64,000 bases of DNA from Clostridiaceae bacterium (GTDB taxonomy: Bacteria; Bacillota; Clostridia; CAYPLH01; DUMO01). The stretch spans positions 1-64,000 of the forward strand of contig DUMO01000072.1 of NCBI GenBank assembly GCA_012839865.1, read 5' to 3'. Below are positions 53,347 through 61,057 of this stretch, in pieces. Numbering within the stretch: position 1 is the first letter of the stretch; each line of letters starts with the position of its first letter. The notes beneath the pieces are model-generated. The model was given only the letters and a program-made list of their open reading frames with translations. It was not told where the DNA came from and ran no database searches. The position numbers and the translations under genes are program-made.

Positions 53347-53470
53347 TAAAAAAAGCTGTACGCCTTACACTCTCCCGTGTTCAAGGCAAACAGCGAAAAG
53401 AGAATTGCAAGAACCCCGGACAGATTTGCTACCCCTAAGATATAATACCTTTTATTTTATGCAATTGCAA
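53347..53470 (-). promoter_or_regulatory. Promoter and leader terminator of exporter pair 2
   Basis: On the minus strand TTGCAA and TATTAT (53442-53470) are 17 nt apart. About 40 nt after the predicted start, a hairpin pairs GCTGT with ACAGC, GCCTT with AAGGC and ACAC with GTGT (53355-53394), followed by seven T (53348-53354). That is a full intrinsic terminator 80 nt before the first exporter gene. A short frame (TTG 53410 to TGA 53381, 9 codons) ends inside the left arm but lacks a good ribosome site. Between the terminator and the gene, AGACCTGTCAGGTCT is a further palindrome. Confidence 0.7.
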
Positions 53471-53499
53471 TATAACAGAGACCAGCGCGAGGACACCGG

Positions 53500-53776
53500 G
53501 ACAGGGGACGGTTAATGTGAAAGAGTGTCATGGGGACTTCTTCTGACACACTTTTGTATCATGAGGATGGTTAATGTGAAAACAGATTACTTCTCTGCGG
53601 ATTGTTATCATGAATGCATCTGTGTCAGGTAAATGTCATGGATGTTCTGTGTCTCGATAACCAGGAGGGATAGTTCTTCTGCTCTCCCTGGGCATGCGAC
53701 AGGTGACTGCGAGACACAGAACCGTCCCCTGTCTTGTTTCACAGGAACTGCCCCTGGTCACTGCATTGATTAAACA
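53500..53776. repeat. GGGGACGGTTC repeat cluster with nested inverted repeats
   Basis: GACAGGGGACGGTTAATGTGAA near 53508 is inverted as CAGAACCGTCCCCTGTC near 53718, and GATGGTTAATGTGAAA near 53566 repeats its tail. A perfect 13-nt inverted repeat pairs GTTCTGTGTCTCG (53644-53656) with CGAGACACAGAAC (53710-53722), with a partial CCAGGAGGGA/TCCCTGG stem inside. The last unit (GAACTGCCCCTGGTCACTG, 53754 on) matches the unit at 561-580. No gene lies in this gap. Confidence 0.6.
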
Positions 53777-53835
53777 AATTTGTTGGCATATAATTAGAGC
53801 ATGCAGATCTGAACTTGAATCAGAGGGGGATTGAA

Positions 53836-55197
53836 ATGAGTTTTAATATCGTATATAAGGAAAACAAGCTGATACTTCCTGAATTTGACTGTGACTGCGG
53901 TATGAATCACAATACACCGGAAATGGACATTTATATTGGCAGCGGAATTATTGAAAATTGTGCCGAGTACATAAAGAAGAGTATTGCCGGGAAGAATGCG
54001 CTGGTTGTGGCGGATAACAATACATGGGAAGTTGCAGGTTCCAAAGTTGTCAAAATATTATCCGATGCCGGGTTTCACATGGTTAACTGCATTCTGAAAA
54101 GGGAAGGCAAGCTTGAGCCTGACCAGACGGCCCTGGGAGAAATCATGCTGGCTGTTGAGCCTGATACCGAATTCATCGTGGCCGTGGGCTCCGGGGTTAT
54201 AAACGACCTTTCAAGGTATGCAGCCTATTGCATAGGAAAACCGCTGGTAAGCATAGGCACCGCTCCCTCCATGGATGGATACACTTCCGTGATTTCTTCG
54301 CTTCACAACAAAAACCTGGTGATGACAAAGCACGATAAATATGCAAGAGTGCTTGTCTGCGATGTGGATATAATGAGAAATGCGCCTTACGACATGATGA
54401 TTTCAGGGTTTGGTGATGTTTTGGGGAAATTCATATCAAAAGCAGACTGGACACTGGGGAAAATAGTCAATAATGAAGTTTGCTGCCCTGTTTGTCTTGA
54501 AATTTTAACCCTGGCCCTGAATAAGTGCATCAACAATATAGACGGCATCAGAAACAGGACAAGGGAGGGTGTCCAAAGCCTGATTGAGGCTTTGATTCTC
54601 ACGGGGCTCACAATATTAATATGCGGGCAGACGCGGCCTGTAGCATCCATTGAGCATAACATGGCCCATTTTTGGGACATGATGAAGCTTCAGGACGGTG
54701 AGGAATCACCTGCCCACGGGACTTCTGTAGGTGTGGGAACGGTATATGCCGCCAGGTTTTTTGACCTGTTCTTTAAGATTGATACAAGCAGCCTGAACAA
54801 ATCCGAGATAAGAAAGAGAAAGAAAACAAAAGAGCAGTGGGAAAAAGAGGTCTTGGAATGTTACGGAGAAGTTTTGGGACCGTCAATATTGAAGAACAAT
54901 CCTGATGAATACATAGATTGGGACGAGCAGGAAAGGCGAATTGACACGGTTATTTCCAACATGGACCGAATTAAAAAGGAACTGAGCTTTCTTCCGACAG
55001 GAAGCAGAATGATTGAGATAATGAATCAAATAGGAGCTCCTGTAAAAGCCGGACAATTGGACATTGACAGGAAACTGCTGAAAGATGCTTTAATGTATGG
55101 GAAAGATTACAGGTCACGTTATACGGTATTTAAAACTGCAAATGAGTTGGGACTTCTTGAGGAATTTGTGGACAAGCTGCTGGAGGAGGATGAATAA
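53836..55197 (+). CDS. sn-glycerol-1-phosphate dehydrogenase (AraM/EgsA family)
   Basis: The 453-residue enzyme reduces dihydroxyacetone phosphate to sn-glycerol-1-phosphate, the backbone stereoisomer of archaeal lipids. The NAD(P) site is FIVAVGSGVINDLSRYAAYCIGKPLVSIGTAPSMDGYTS. Metal ligands are the Asp in SGFGDVLGK, the His in SIEHNMAHFW and the His in ESPAHGTSVGVG. The length and C-terminal extension match bacterial AraM rather than the shorter archaeal EgsA. AGGGGG precedes ATG 53836; a start at 53815 lacks a site. A HAD-IIA phosphatase gene follows 150 nt downstream, as araL precedes araM in Bacillus. Confidence 0.92.
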   Translation: MSFNIVYKENKLILPEFDCDCGMNHNTPEMDIYIGSGIIENCAEYIKKSIAGKNALVVADNNTWEVAGSKVVKILSDAGFHMVNCILKREGKLEPDQTALGEIMLAVEPDTEFIVAVGSGVINDLSRYAAYCIGKPLVSIGTAPSMDGYTSVISSLHNKNLVMTKHDKYARVLVCDVDIMRNAPYDMMISGFGDVLGKFISKADWTLGKIVNNEVCCPVCLEILTLALNKCINNIDGIRNRTREGVQSLIEALILTGLTILICGQTRPVASIEHNMAHFWDMMKLQDGEESPAHGTSVGVGTVYAARFFDLFFKIDTSSLNKSEIRKRKKTKEQWEKEVLECYGEVLGPSILKNNPDEYIDWDEQERRIDTVISNMDRIKKELSFLPTGSRMIEIMNQIGAPVKAGQLDIDRKLLKDALMYGKDYRSRYTVFKTANELGLLEEFVDKLLEEDE

Positions 55198-55347
55198 AGA
55201 ACCAAAGAAATCGCAGTTTTGGGTAGTTGCGGTTTTCAGCAGATACCGGAGGGGTATAAGATTCTGCGGCATTGCCCTGGATTAGCCGGGAATGGTTATT
55301 TTTGATTTAAAGATGCCATTGAAGTATCAAATGGAGGTTTAAATGTA

Positions 55348-56139
55348 ATGGGGAAAGATACAGCTGTTTTAAAGAAAAAGAAATTGTTTGTGCTCGATAT
55401 GGACGGAACCTTCTACCTTGGAAGCAATATAATCGACGGGTCCTTAAGATTTATCGGAAAGTTGAGGGAATACAAGAAAGATTTTTTATTTTATACCAAC
55501 AACTCATCGAGGGATTCGGAATTCTATTTGAAGAAACTTGGGGGAATGGGACTGGACCTTGAAGGGGTGAGGGTTGTAACCTCCGGAGACATAACTGTCG
55601 ACTACCTGCAGAAGCACTTTCGCAAAAAGCAGGTTTACCTTGTTGGAACGGAATTTCTTGAGCGAAACTTCAGAAGAGCCGGCATTGAGCTGGCACAGCA
55701 CAGGGCTGACGTTGTGGTGATGGGTTTTGATACCACGCTGACATATGAAAAAATATCAAAAGCCTGTAAGTTTATCAGGGAAGGAGCGGTTTTTTTAGCG
55801 ACAAACCCGGATTTGAACTGTCCCATTGAGCATGGCTTTATTCCCGACTGCGGTTCCATGTGCCGCATGATTACGGCTTCCACCGGTGTTGAGCCGAAAT
55901 ACCTTGGGAAACCCTATAAGGAAACCATTGAAGGAATAAAGAACATTACAGGTTGTGACAATGATGACATGGTATTTATAGGGGACAGGCTGTATACCGA
56001 CATTGCCATAGGTGCGCAAAACGGTATAACAAGTATTCTTGTGCTGACAGGTGAAGCAACATTAAAGGATCTTGAAGAGTCGCCGGTACAGCCTGATTTT
56101 GTTTTTGATTCCCTCGCTCATATAATTGAGTATTTATAA
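55348..56139 (+). CDS. HAD-IIA family phosphatase (NagD/AraL-like)
   Basis: The 263-residue phosphatase has motif I FVLDMDGTFYLG, motif II FYTNNSSRDS, motif III lysine in YLGKPYKET and motif IV VFIGDRLYTDIAIGAQNGI. The C2 cap domain typical of NagD/AraL/PGP is between motifs II and III. Family members dephosphorylate sugar phosphates or glycerol phosphates. Position after glycerol-1-phosphate dehydrogenase suggests a glycerol-1-phosphate or related substrate (inference). GGAGG precedes the ATG by 10 nt. A hairpin terminator follows at 56313. Confidence 0.9.
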   Translation: MGKDTAVLKKKKLFVLDMDGTFYLGSNIIDGSLRFIGKLREYKKDFLFYTNNSSRDSEFYLKKLGGMGLDLEGVRVVTSGDITVDYLQKHFRKKQVYLVGTEFLERNFRRAGIELAQHRADVVVMGFDTTLTYEKISKACKFIREGAVFLATNPDLNCPIEHGFIPDCGSMCRMITASTGVEPKYLGKPYKETIEGIKNITGCDNDDMVFIGDRLYTDIAIGAQNGITSILVLTGEATLKDLEESPVQPDFVFDSLAHIIEYL

Positions 56140-56312
56140 ATATAAATGCAAAAGCGGGTGGGAAAACAGGAAAAAAGTTGTGTATCAACTTATTTTTAAG
56201 CTTTGAATCAAATTGATATATGTTAAAACAGACAGTCATAGATATTACATGAAATAATTCGATTTGGAATAATTCAGCGGTACAGTATATAGCCAAAGTC
56301 CAAATCAGGTTT

Positions 56313-56345
56313 AAAACGTCCCAAACTAATTAAATCCGACGTTTT
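56313..56345. terminator. Weak terminator after the HAD gene
   Basis: AAAACGTC pairs with GACGTTTT around an AT-rich loop and is followed by ATTT. The gap 56140-56559 is otherwise AT-rich. At 56484-56507, GAGTTG/CAACTC forms another small hairpin followed by TTTTATTTTT, within the likely leader of the ATP-grasp gene; TTGACA at 56487 may alternatively be a -35 box. Confidence 0.5.
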
Positions 56346-56559
56346 ATTTGCAATCGGTTCTGCTATAATAAAATCAAAATTTAAGGAAAACCAAATCAGG
56401 TGGTATTATAGCAAACAAATAAAAAATTAAAGTAATTGGATGTATCCGAGTAGTATTAATAGGTCTGGTAATTTGCATAAAAGGAGTTGACACCTTTAAT
56501 ACAACTCGGTTTTATTTTTGGCAAAAATAATATTTATATAAGAAAGTTTGGTGTTAATA

Positions 56560-57579
56560 ATGGAAAGTGATGCTGTTCCGCTGTATGTTGTAGGTTTGAC
56601 TTACAACTTGAAAAAAGGCATTGCCTCCGAGGTTGAAGACCTTGAAGCAGAGTATGATGATATAAGCACAGTACATGCAATAAGAGATTCTCTTAAAAAA
56701 GCCGGTTTAAAAGTTGAATTGATTGAAGCTGATGAAAATATTTTTTACAGGCTTCAGGATGCAAAACCGGACATTGTGTTCAATATTGCCGAAGGCCTCC
56801 GTGGGAGAGGAAGAGAAGCACAGATACCCGCTATTTTGACCCACTGTGGCATACCTTTCACAGGCTCCGACGAAACAACTCTGTGTATTGCTCTGGACAA
56901 AGCATTAACTAAAAGATTGCTCGCAAGTTACAGAATCAAGACACCCAGGTATAAAGTCATTGACGGTGTCAATACAGGCTCAATTCGAAATTTCAATTTC
57001 CCGCTTATTGTAAAACCGAATGCTGAAGGCTCAAGTAAAGGAATTTCCGAACACGCTATAGTGAAAAACCCGGAAGAATTAAAAAGGCAGGTTCGTATGG
57101 AATATGAAGCATACGGACAGCAGCTTCTGGTTGAGGAATTTATCCGTGGGCGGGAGTTTACGGTAGGAATCATTGGAAACGGTAGCGAGACAAGAGTGCT
57201 GCCCCCCATGGAAATTGTATATAACGATAAAAATTCAAAAAACAACATATACAGCTACAATGTCAAGAAAAACTATGAGAAATACGTTACCTATGTTTGT
57301 CCTCCGGACCTTGATAAAAAGCTGTTGGACAAAATTGAGCGGACTTCAGGAAAAATATATGAAGTACTTCAATGCAAGGATTTTTCAAGAATTGACTTTA
57401 GGATGGATGAAAAAGGAGAATTATATTTTATTGAAATCAACCCTCTTCCCGGGCTTGCGCCAGGGTACAGCGATTATCCCATGCTGGCAGGATTCAGCGG
57501 CATAGGCTATAACGAATTGATTTTAATGATATTAAACAGCGCACTGAAAAGATACGGCATGAAAACCGTCAATGTGTAG
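56560..57579 (+). CDS. D-alanine-D-alanine ligase-like ATP-grasp enzyme
   Basis: The 339-residue protein has an N-terminal Ddl-type domain (PDIVFNIAEGLRGRGREAQIPAILTHCGIPFTGSD) and an ATP-grasp domain (FPLIVKPNAEGSSKGI, QLLVEEFIRGREFTVGIIGN). The metal site is FSRIDFRMDEKGELYFIEINPLPGL. It should join a carboxylate to an amine with ATP, but it diverges from housekeeping Ddl, so the substrates are open. Its stop codon lies within the ribosome site of the next gene, a lysine aminomutase-like enzyme 12 nt downstream, strongly suggesting a shared pathway. GTG 56548 is an alternative start; neither start has a strong ribosome site. Confidence 0.85.
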   Translation: MESDAVPLYVVGLTYNLKKGIASEVEDLEAEYDDISTVHAIRDSLKKAGLKVELIEADENIFYRLQDAKPDIVFNIAEGLRGRGREAQIPAILTHCGIPFTGSDETTLCIALDKALTKRLLASYRIKTPRYKVIDGVNTGSIRNFNFPLIVKPNAEGSSKGISEHAIVKNPEELKRQVRMEYEAYGQQLLVEEFIRGREFTVGIIGNGSETRVLPPMEIVYNDKNSKNNIYSYNVKKNYEKYVTYVCPPDLDKKLLDKIERTSGKIYEVLQCKDFSRIDFRMDEKGELYFIEINPLPGLAPGYSDYPMLAGFSGIGYNELILMILNSALKRYGMKTVNV

Positions 57580-57591
57580 GAGGTGACGGTA

Positions 57592-58776
57592 ATGAGGGAT
57601 TATAAGTCAATCGCTGTCTGGAAAGATGTGACGGAGGAGCAATGGAATGACTGGAGATGGCAGATAAAAAACAGGATTACAACAACTGAAGCACTGTCGG
57701 AAATCATTGACCTCAACCCGTTGGAAAAACAGGCAATTGATATTTGCCTGAAAAGCTACAGAATGGCAATTACACCTTACTATGCGACGCTGATGGATCC
57801 TTTGAATCCTGATTGTCCTGTGAGAATGCAAAGCATACCCTCTATAAAGGAATTGGCCTATCAGGCCTGTGAAATGAGTGATTCTTTGGGAGAAGAGCGT
57901 TATTCCCCCGTAAAGAACCTGGTTCACAGGTATCCTGACAGGGTGCTGTTTTTGATAACCCACAAATGCTCAATGTATTGCAGGCATTGCACAAGGAAGC
58001 GGCTTGTGGGGGAGGAGGACTTCTCCATAACCGGAAAGGAACTTGAAATTGCCCTGGATTATATAAGGAAACACACGGAAATCAGAGATGTACTTCTTTC
58101 CGGGGGCGATCCCTTTGTGATGTCCGACCAATACCTGGAGAATATTATTTCAAAGGTCAGGGAGATTCCCCATGTGGAGATAATCCGAATAGGCACCAGA
58201 ACTCCTGTGGTTCTTCCCATGAGAATTACAGACAGCCTTTTGAACATGCTGAAAAAGTATCATCCTGTTTGGATAAACACGCATTTCAACCACCCGGTTG
58301 AGGTTACGAAGGATTCTGTACTGGCCTGTGAGAAAATAGCCGATGCAGGCATCCCTCTGGGGAACCAAAGTGTGCTTTTGAGAGGGGTCAACGATAACCC
58401 GGATACATTGAAAGAACTGTATCACAAGCTTGTGAAAGCAAGGTGCAGGCCATACTACCTGTATCAATGCGACCTTGTAAAAGGCCTTGGACACTTCAGG
58501 ACACCGGTTGAAACGGGAATAAATATAATACATGCTCTCCGGGGATACACATCAGGGTTTGCAGTGCCCCAATTTGTTATAGATGCTCCCGGGGGAGGAG
58601 GCAAAATACCCATTAACCCAGATTATGTTATTTCCATGACTGAAGGTAATGTCATAATGCGAAACTATAAAGACGAGATTTATGTTTATCCAAATGTACC
58701 AAGGGAAGCAGTTCCTGCCGCTGTTCAGACAAATCATGAAGTTGTGGGAATAAAGAAGGCAAACATACCGTCGTAA
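57592..58776 (+). CDS. Radical SAM aminomutase of the lysine 2,3-aminomutase family
   Basis: The 394-residue radical SAM/PLP enzyme has the [4Fe-4S] motif CSMYCRHC (cysteines 126, 130, 133) and SAM motif LLSGGDPF. PLP lysine 338 is in DAPGGGGKIP, and aspartates 294 and 331 lie in QCDLV and VIDAP. In Clostridium subterminale lysine 2,3-aminomutase the equivalents are C125/129/132, K337 and the lysine-binding D293/D330, so numbering differs by only one. Lysine to beta-lysine is therefore the best guess. The C-terminal CxCxxC zinc motif of that enzyme is absent. ATG 57592 has AGGAGGTG 8 nt upstream, overlapping the ATP-grasp stop. Confidence 0.88.
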   Translation: MRDYKSIAVWKDVTEEQWNDWRWQIKNRITTTEALSEIIDLNPLEKQAIDICLKSYRMAITPYYATLMDPLNPDCPVRMQSIPSIKELAYQACEMSDSLGEERYSPVKNLVHRYPDRVLFLITHKCSMYCRHCTRKRLVGEEDFSITGKELEIALDYIRKHTEIRDVLLSGGDPFVMSDQYLENIISKVREIPHVEIIRIGTRTPVVLPMRITDSLLNMLKKYHPVWINTHFNHPVEVTKDSVLACEKIADAGIPLGNQSVLLRGVNDNPDTLKELYHKLVKARCRPYYLYQCDLVKGLGHFRTPVETGINIIHALRGYTSGFAVPQFVIDAPGGGGKIPINPDYVISMTEGNVIMRNYKDEIYVYPNVPREAVPAAVQTNHEVVGIKKANIPS

Positions 58777-58884
58777 AGAATGCTCTTTCCGGAAGAAAAT
58801 GTTCTTTTCAGGGAACTTGCAAAGAAATTGAAGGGGCTGCCAAAAGGTTTTTTTACCTGAGGGCCACTTCTCAATTGATAATAA

Positions 58885-58925
58885 AAAGATGGCTGTTATC
58901 CGTTCAGGATGGCAACCATCTTTGT
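58885..58925. terminator. Terminator between the aminomutase gene and exporter pair 3
   Basis: AAAGATGG pairs with CCATCTTT around a partly paired loop between convergent genes. The T-run is short. Confidence 0.6.
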
Positions 58926-58998
58926 CATATTGTGCTATGCATGTCTTTTACCTTTTCCGGTCTTGAGAGGAGAAACTGACTAAAGCTCCTTTTATTAT

Positions 58999-60882
58999 TT
59001 AAGCGATTTCATTCATTATGGTGTCAATATCTTCTCCATCATACTGGAGTTTGTACAGGTTGTAATAAAGACCTTTTTTCTCAAGCAATTCCTGGTGGGA
59101 ACCGGATTCCCGTATGGTTCCCTTGTGAATTACCAGTATTTTGTCCGCCTTCTGTATGGTTGACAAACGATGGGCAATGGCTATGCTGGTTCTCCCGCTC
59201 AATAGCTTGACCAGGGCTTTTTGAATCAGTATTTCGGTTTCGGTATCTATGTTGGATGTTGCTTCATCCAGTACCAATATGGCAGGGTCAAATACAAGAG
59301 CTCTGGCAAAGGAAAGAAGTTGCCTTTGTCCTGCCGACAGGGTGGTTCCTTTTTCATTGACCGGGTGTTTGTAGCCTTCGGGGAACCTGCTGATAAAGTA
59401 GTCTGCATTCACATACTCTGCAGCCTTTTTAACCTTATCAAAAGTTATACCTTCTTCAAATAGTTTTATATTGGTTTCAATGTCTCCAGAAAAGAGGAAT
59501 ACATCCTGGAGTACAAGGCCGATGTTTTTTCTCAGGGCAGTCTTCTTGATTTTTTTCAAATTGATTCCGTCTATGAAAATATCGCCCTTCTGTATTTCAT
59601 AAAAACCGCAAATCAGATTGATTATACTGGTTTTTCCGGCACCGGTGGCACCTACGAAAGCGGCGGTTTCACCAGGGTTGATTTTAAAGGAGACATCCTT
59701 CAATACCCAGTTTTCACCGACATAAGCAAACCAGACATTCTTAAACTCGATTTCGCCCCTGATTTCCTTAAGCTCAATTGTATCGTCGTCCTCAGGCTCA
59801 GGTTCGGGTTTTTCTTCCAGAAGGTCAAATATGCGTTCCGCTGAAACCATGGAGCTTTGCATTGTGTTATAGATTTCAGTCAGGTTCATAATTGGTTGGA
59901 AAAATTGATTTATATAATTGGTAAAGGCGTAAAGGGTCCCAAATTCCAGGATTCCGGAAATTATGTCCCGGCCTCCGAACCAGAGTATTAACGCAATGGC
60001 AAGGGAGTTGACTACATCCATAAAGGGCCTGAACAGGCCGTGGAGTATAATTCGTTTGCGGTTTGAGTCATAATACTCTTTGTTTGTTTTTTCAAACTCG
60101 TCGCATTTTTTATCCTGCATGTTGAATACCTGAATCAATTTCATGCCGGACACATGCTCTGCAAGGAAAGCATTCAGGTTTGCCAGGCGTGCCCTGATTT
60201 CCTGAAATATCTCCCTGGCTTTTTTCCTGAACATATATGTAGCCAGTGTCATGACCGGAAGCACCAAAAAACTAATTATCGTGAGCCGGACACTCAAGCT
60301 GAGCATGATGGCAACCACACCAATCATGACAAATATATCCTGCATCAGGCTTACAATCACGTTGGTAAACATCTCGTTCAGGGAATCGGTATCATTGGTT
60401 ACCCTTGTGACAATTTTTCCTACAGGGTTTTTGTCAAAATAGGAGACCGGCAGTTTTTGAATATGCCTGAATATCCTGTCTCTCAAGTTCATGACTATTT
60501 TCTTGCCTGCAAGATTTAAAATGTAAGTATGAAGATAACTGAAAGCAAACTCCATGACTACCAGACCGAAAAAAAGCACCCCAAGGGTATAAAGTCCTTT
60601 TCGGGCTGAGTCCGTGGGTAATTCCCCTGAAAGGCCTTTACTCATATATTCGTCTATTGCAATTTTTGTTATATATGGTCTTGCAAGTCTTGAAGAGGAA
60701 ACTGCAAGTATAAGAATCAATGCTGCAAGGAATAAATGCAAGTATGGTTTGGCAAATCGGCTCATTTTTTTGATAAGTTTAAAATCATATATTTTGCCAT
60801 CCACTCTTTCGTCTTCCGACAGGCCGCCTCTGGCACCTCCGGCTCCATGCATCATTCCTCCGAATCCTAAACCTCCGGCCAT
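58999..60882 (-). CDS. ABC exporter half-transporter, catalytic subunit (pair 3)
   Basis: The 627-residue half-transporter begins with a glycine/methionine-rich cytosolic stretch (MAGGLGFGGMMHGAGGARGG) and then a six-helix membrane domain. The ATPase domain has Walker A GATGAGKTSII, Walker B LVLDEATSNID with catalytic glutamate, switch IAIAHR and modified signature LSAGQRQ. It is very similar to the BmrD-like subunit of pair 2 but lacks the extracellular insert. GGGAGG lies 7 nt before the ATG. It follows its partner gene after 175 nt; a small TTGGAGA/TCTCCAA hairpin at 60964-60980 lies in that gap. Confidence 0.93.
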   Translation of the reverse strand: MAGGLGFGGMMHGAGGARGGLSEDERVDGKIYDFKLIKKMSRFAKPYLHLFLAALILILAVSSSRLARPYITKIAIDEYMSKGLSGELPTDSARKGLYTLGVLFFGLVVMEFAFSYLHTYILNLAGKKIVMNLRDRIFRHIQKLPVSYFDKNPVGKIVTRVTNDTDSLNEMFTNVIVSLMQDIFVMIGVVAIMLSLSVRLTIISFLVLPVMTLATYMFRKKAREIFQEIRARLANLNAFLAEHVSGMKLIQVFNMQDKKCDEFEKTNKEYYDSNRKRIILHGLFRPFMDVVNSLAIALILWFGGRDIISGILEFGTLYAFTNYINQFFQPIMNLTEIYNTMQSSMVSAERIFDLLEEKPEPEPEDDDTIELKEIRGEIEFKNVWFAYVGENWVLKDVSFKINPGETAAFVGATGAGKTSIINLICGFYEIQKGDIFIDGINLKKIKKTALRKNIGLVLQDVFLFSGDIETNIKLFEEGITFDKVKKAAEYVNADYFISRFPEGYKHPVNEKGTTLSAGQRQLLSFARALVFDPAILVLDEATSNIDTETEILIQKALVKLLSGRTSIAIAHRLSTIQKADKILVIHKGTIRESGSHQELLEKKGLYYNLYKLQYDGEDIDTIMNEIA

Positions 60883-61057
60883 GTATAATCCTCCCTGTTA
60901 TTTTATAATTTCCGTTTTTTATTGTGTCTCTATTTGCTTCAGAAATAGTACTTTTCTTTGTTTTTGGAGAGGTTCTCCAACATCTAACGGATTTACATAT
61001 TTTTAAATATTTTTCTCATTGGATATTTTAAGCGGTTATCCATAAAACGCTCTTTCA

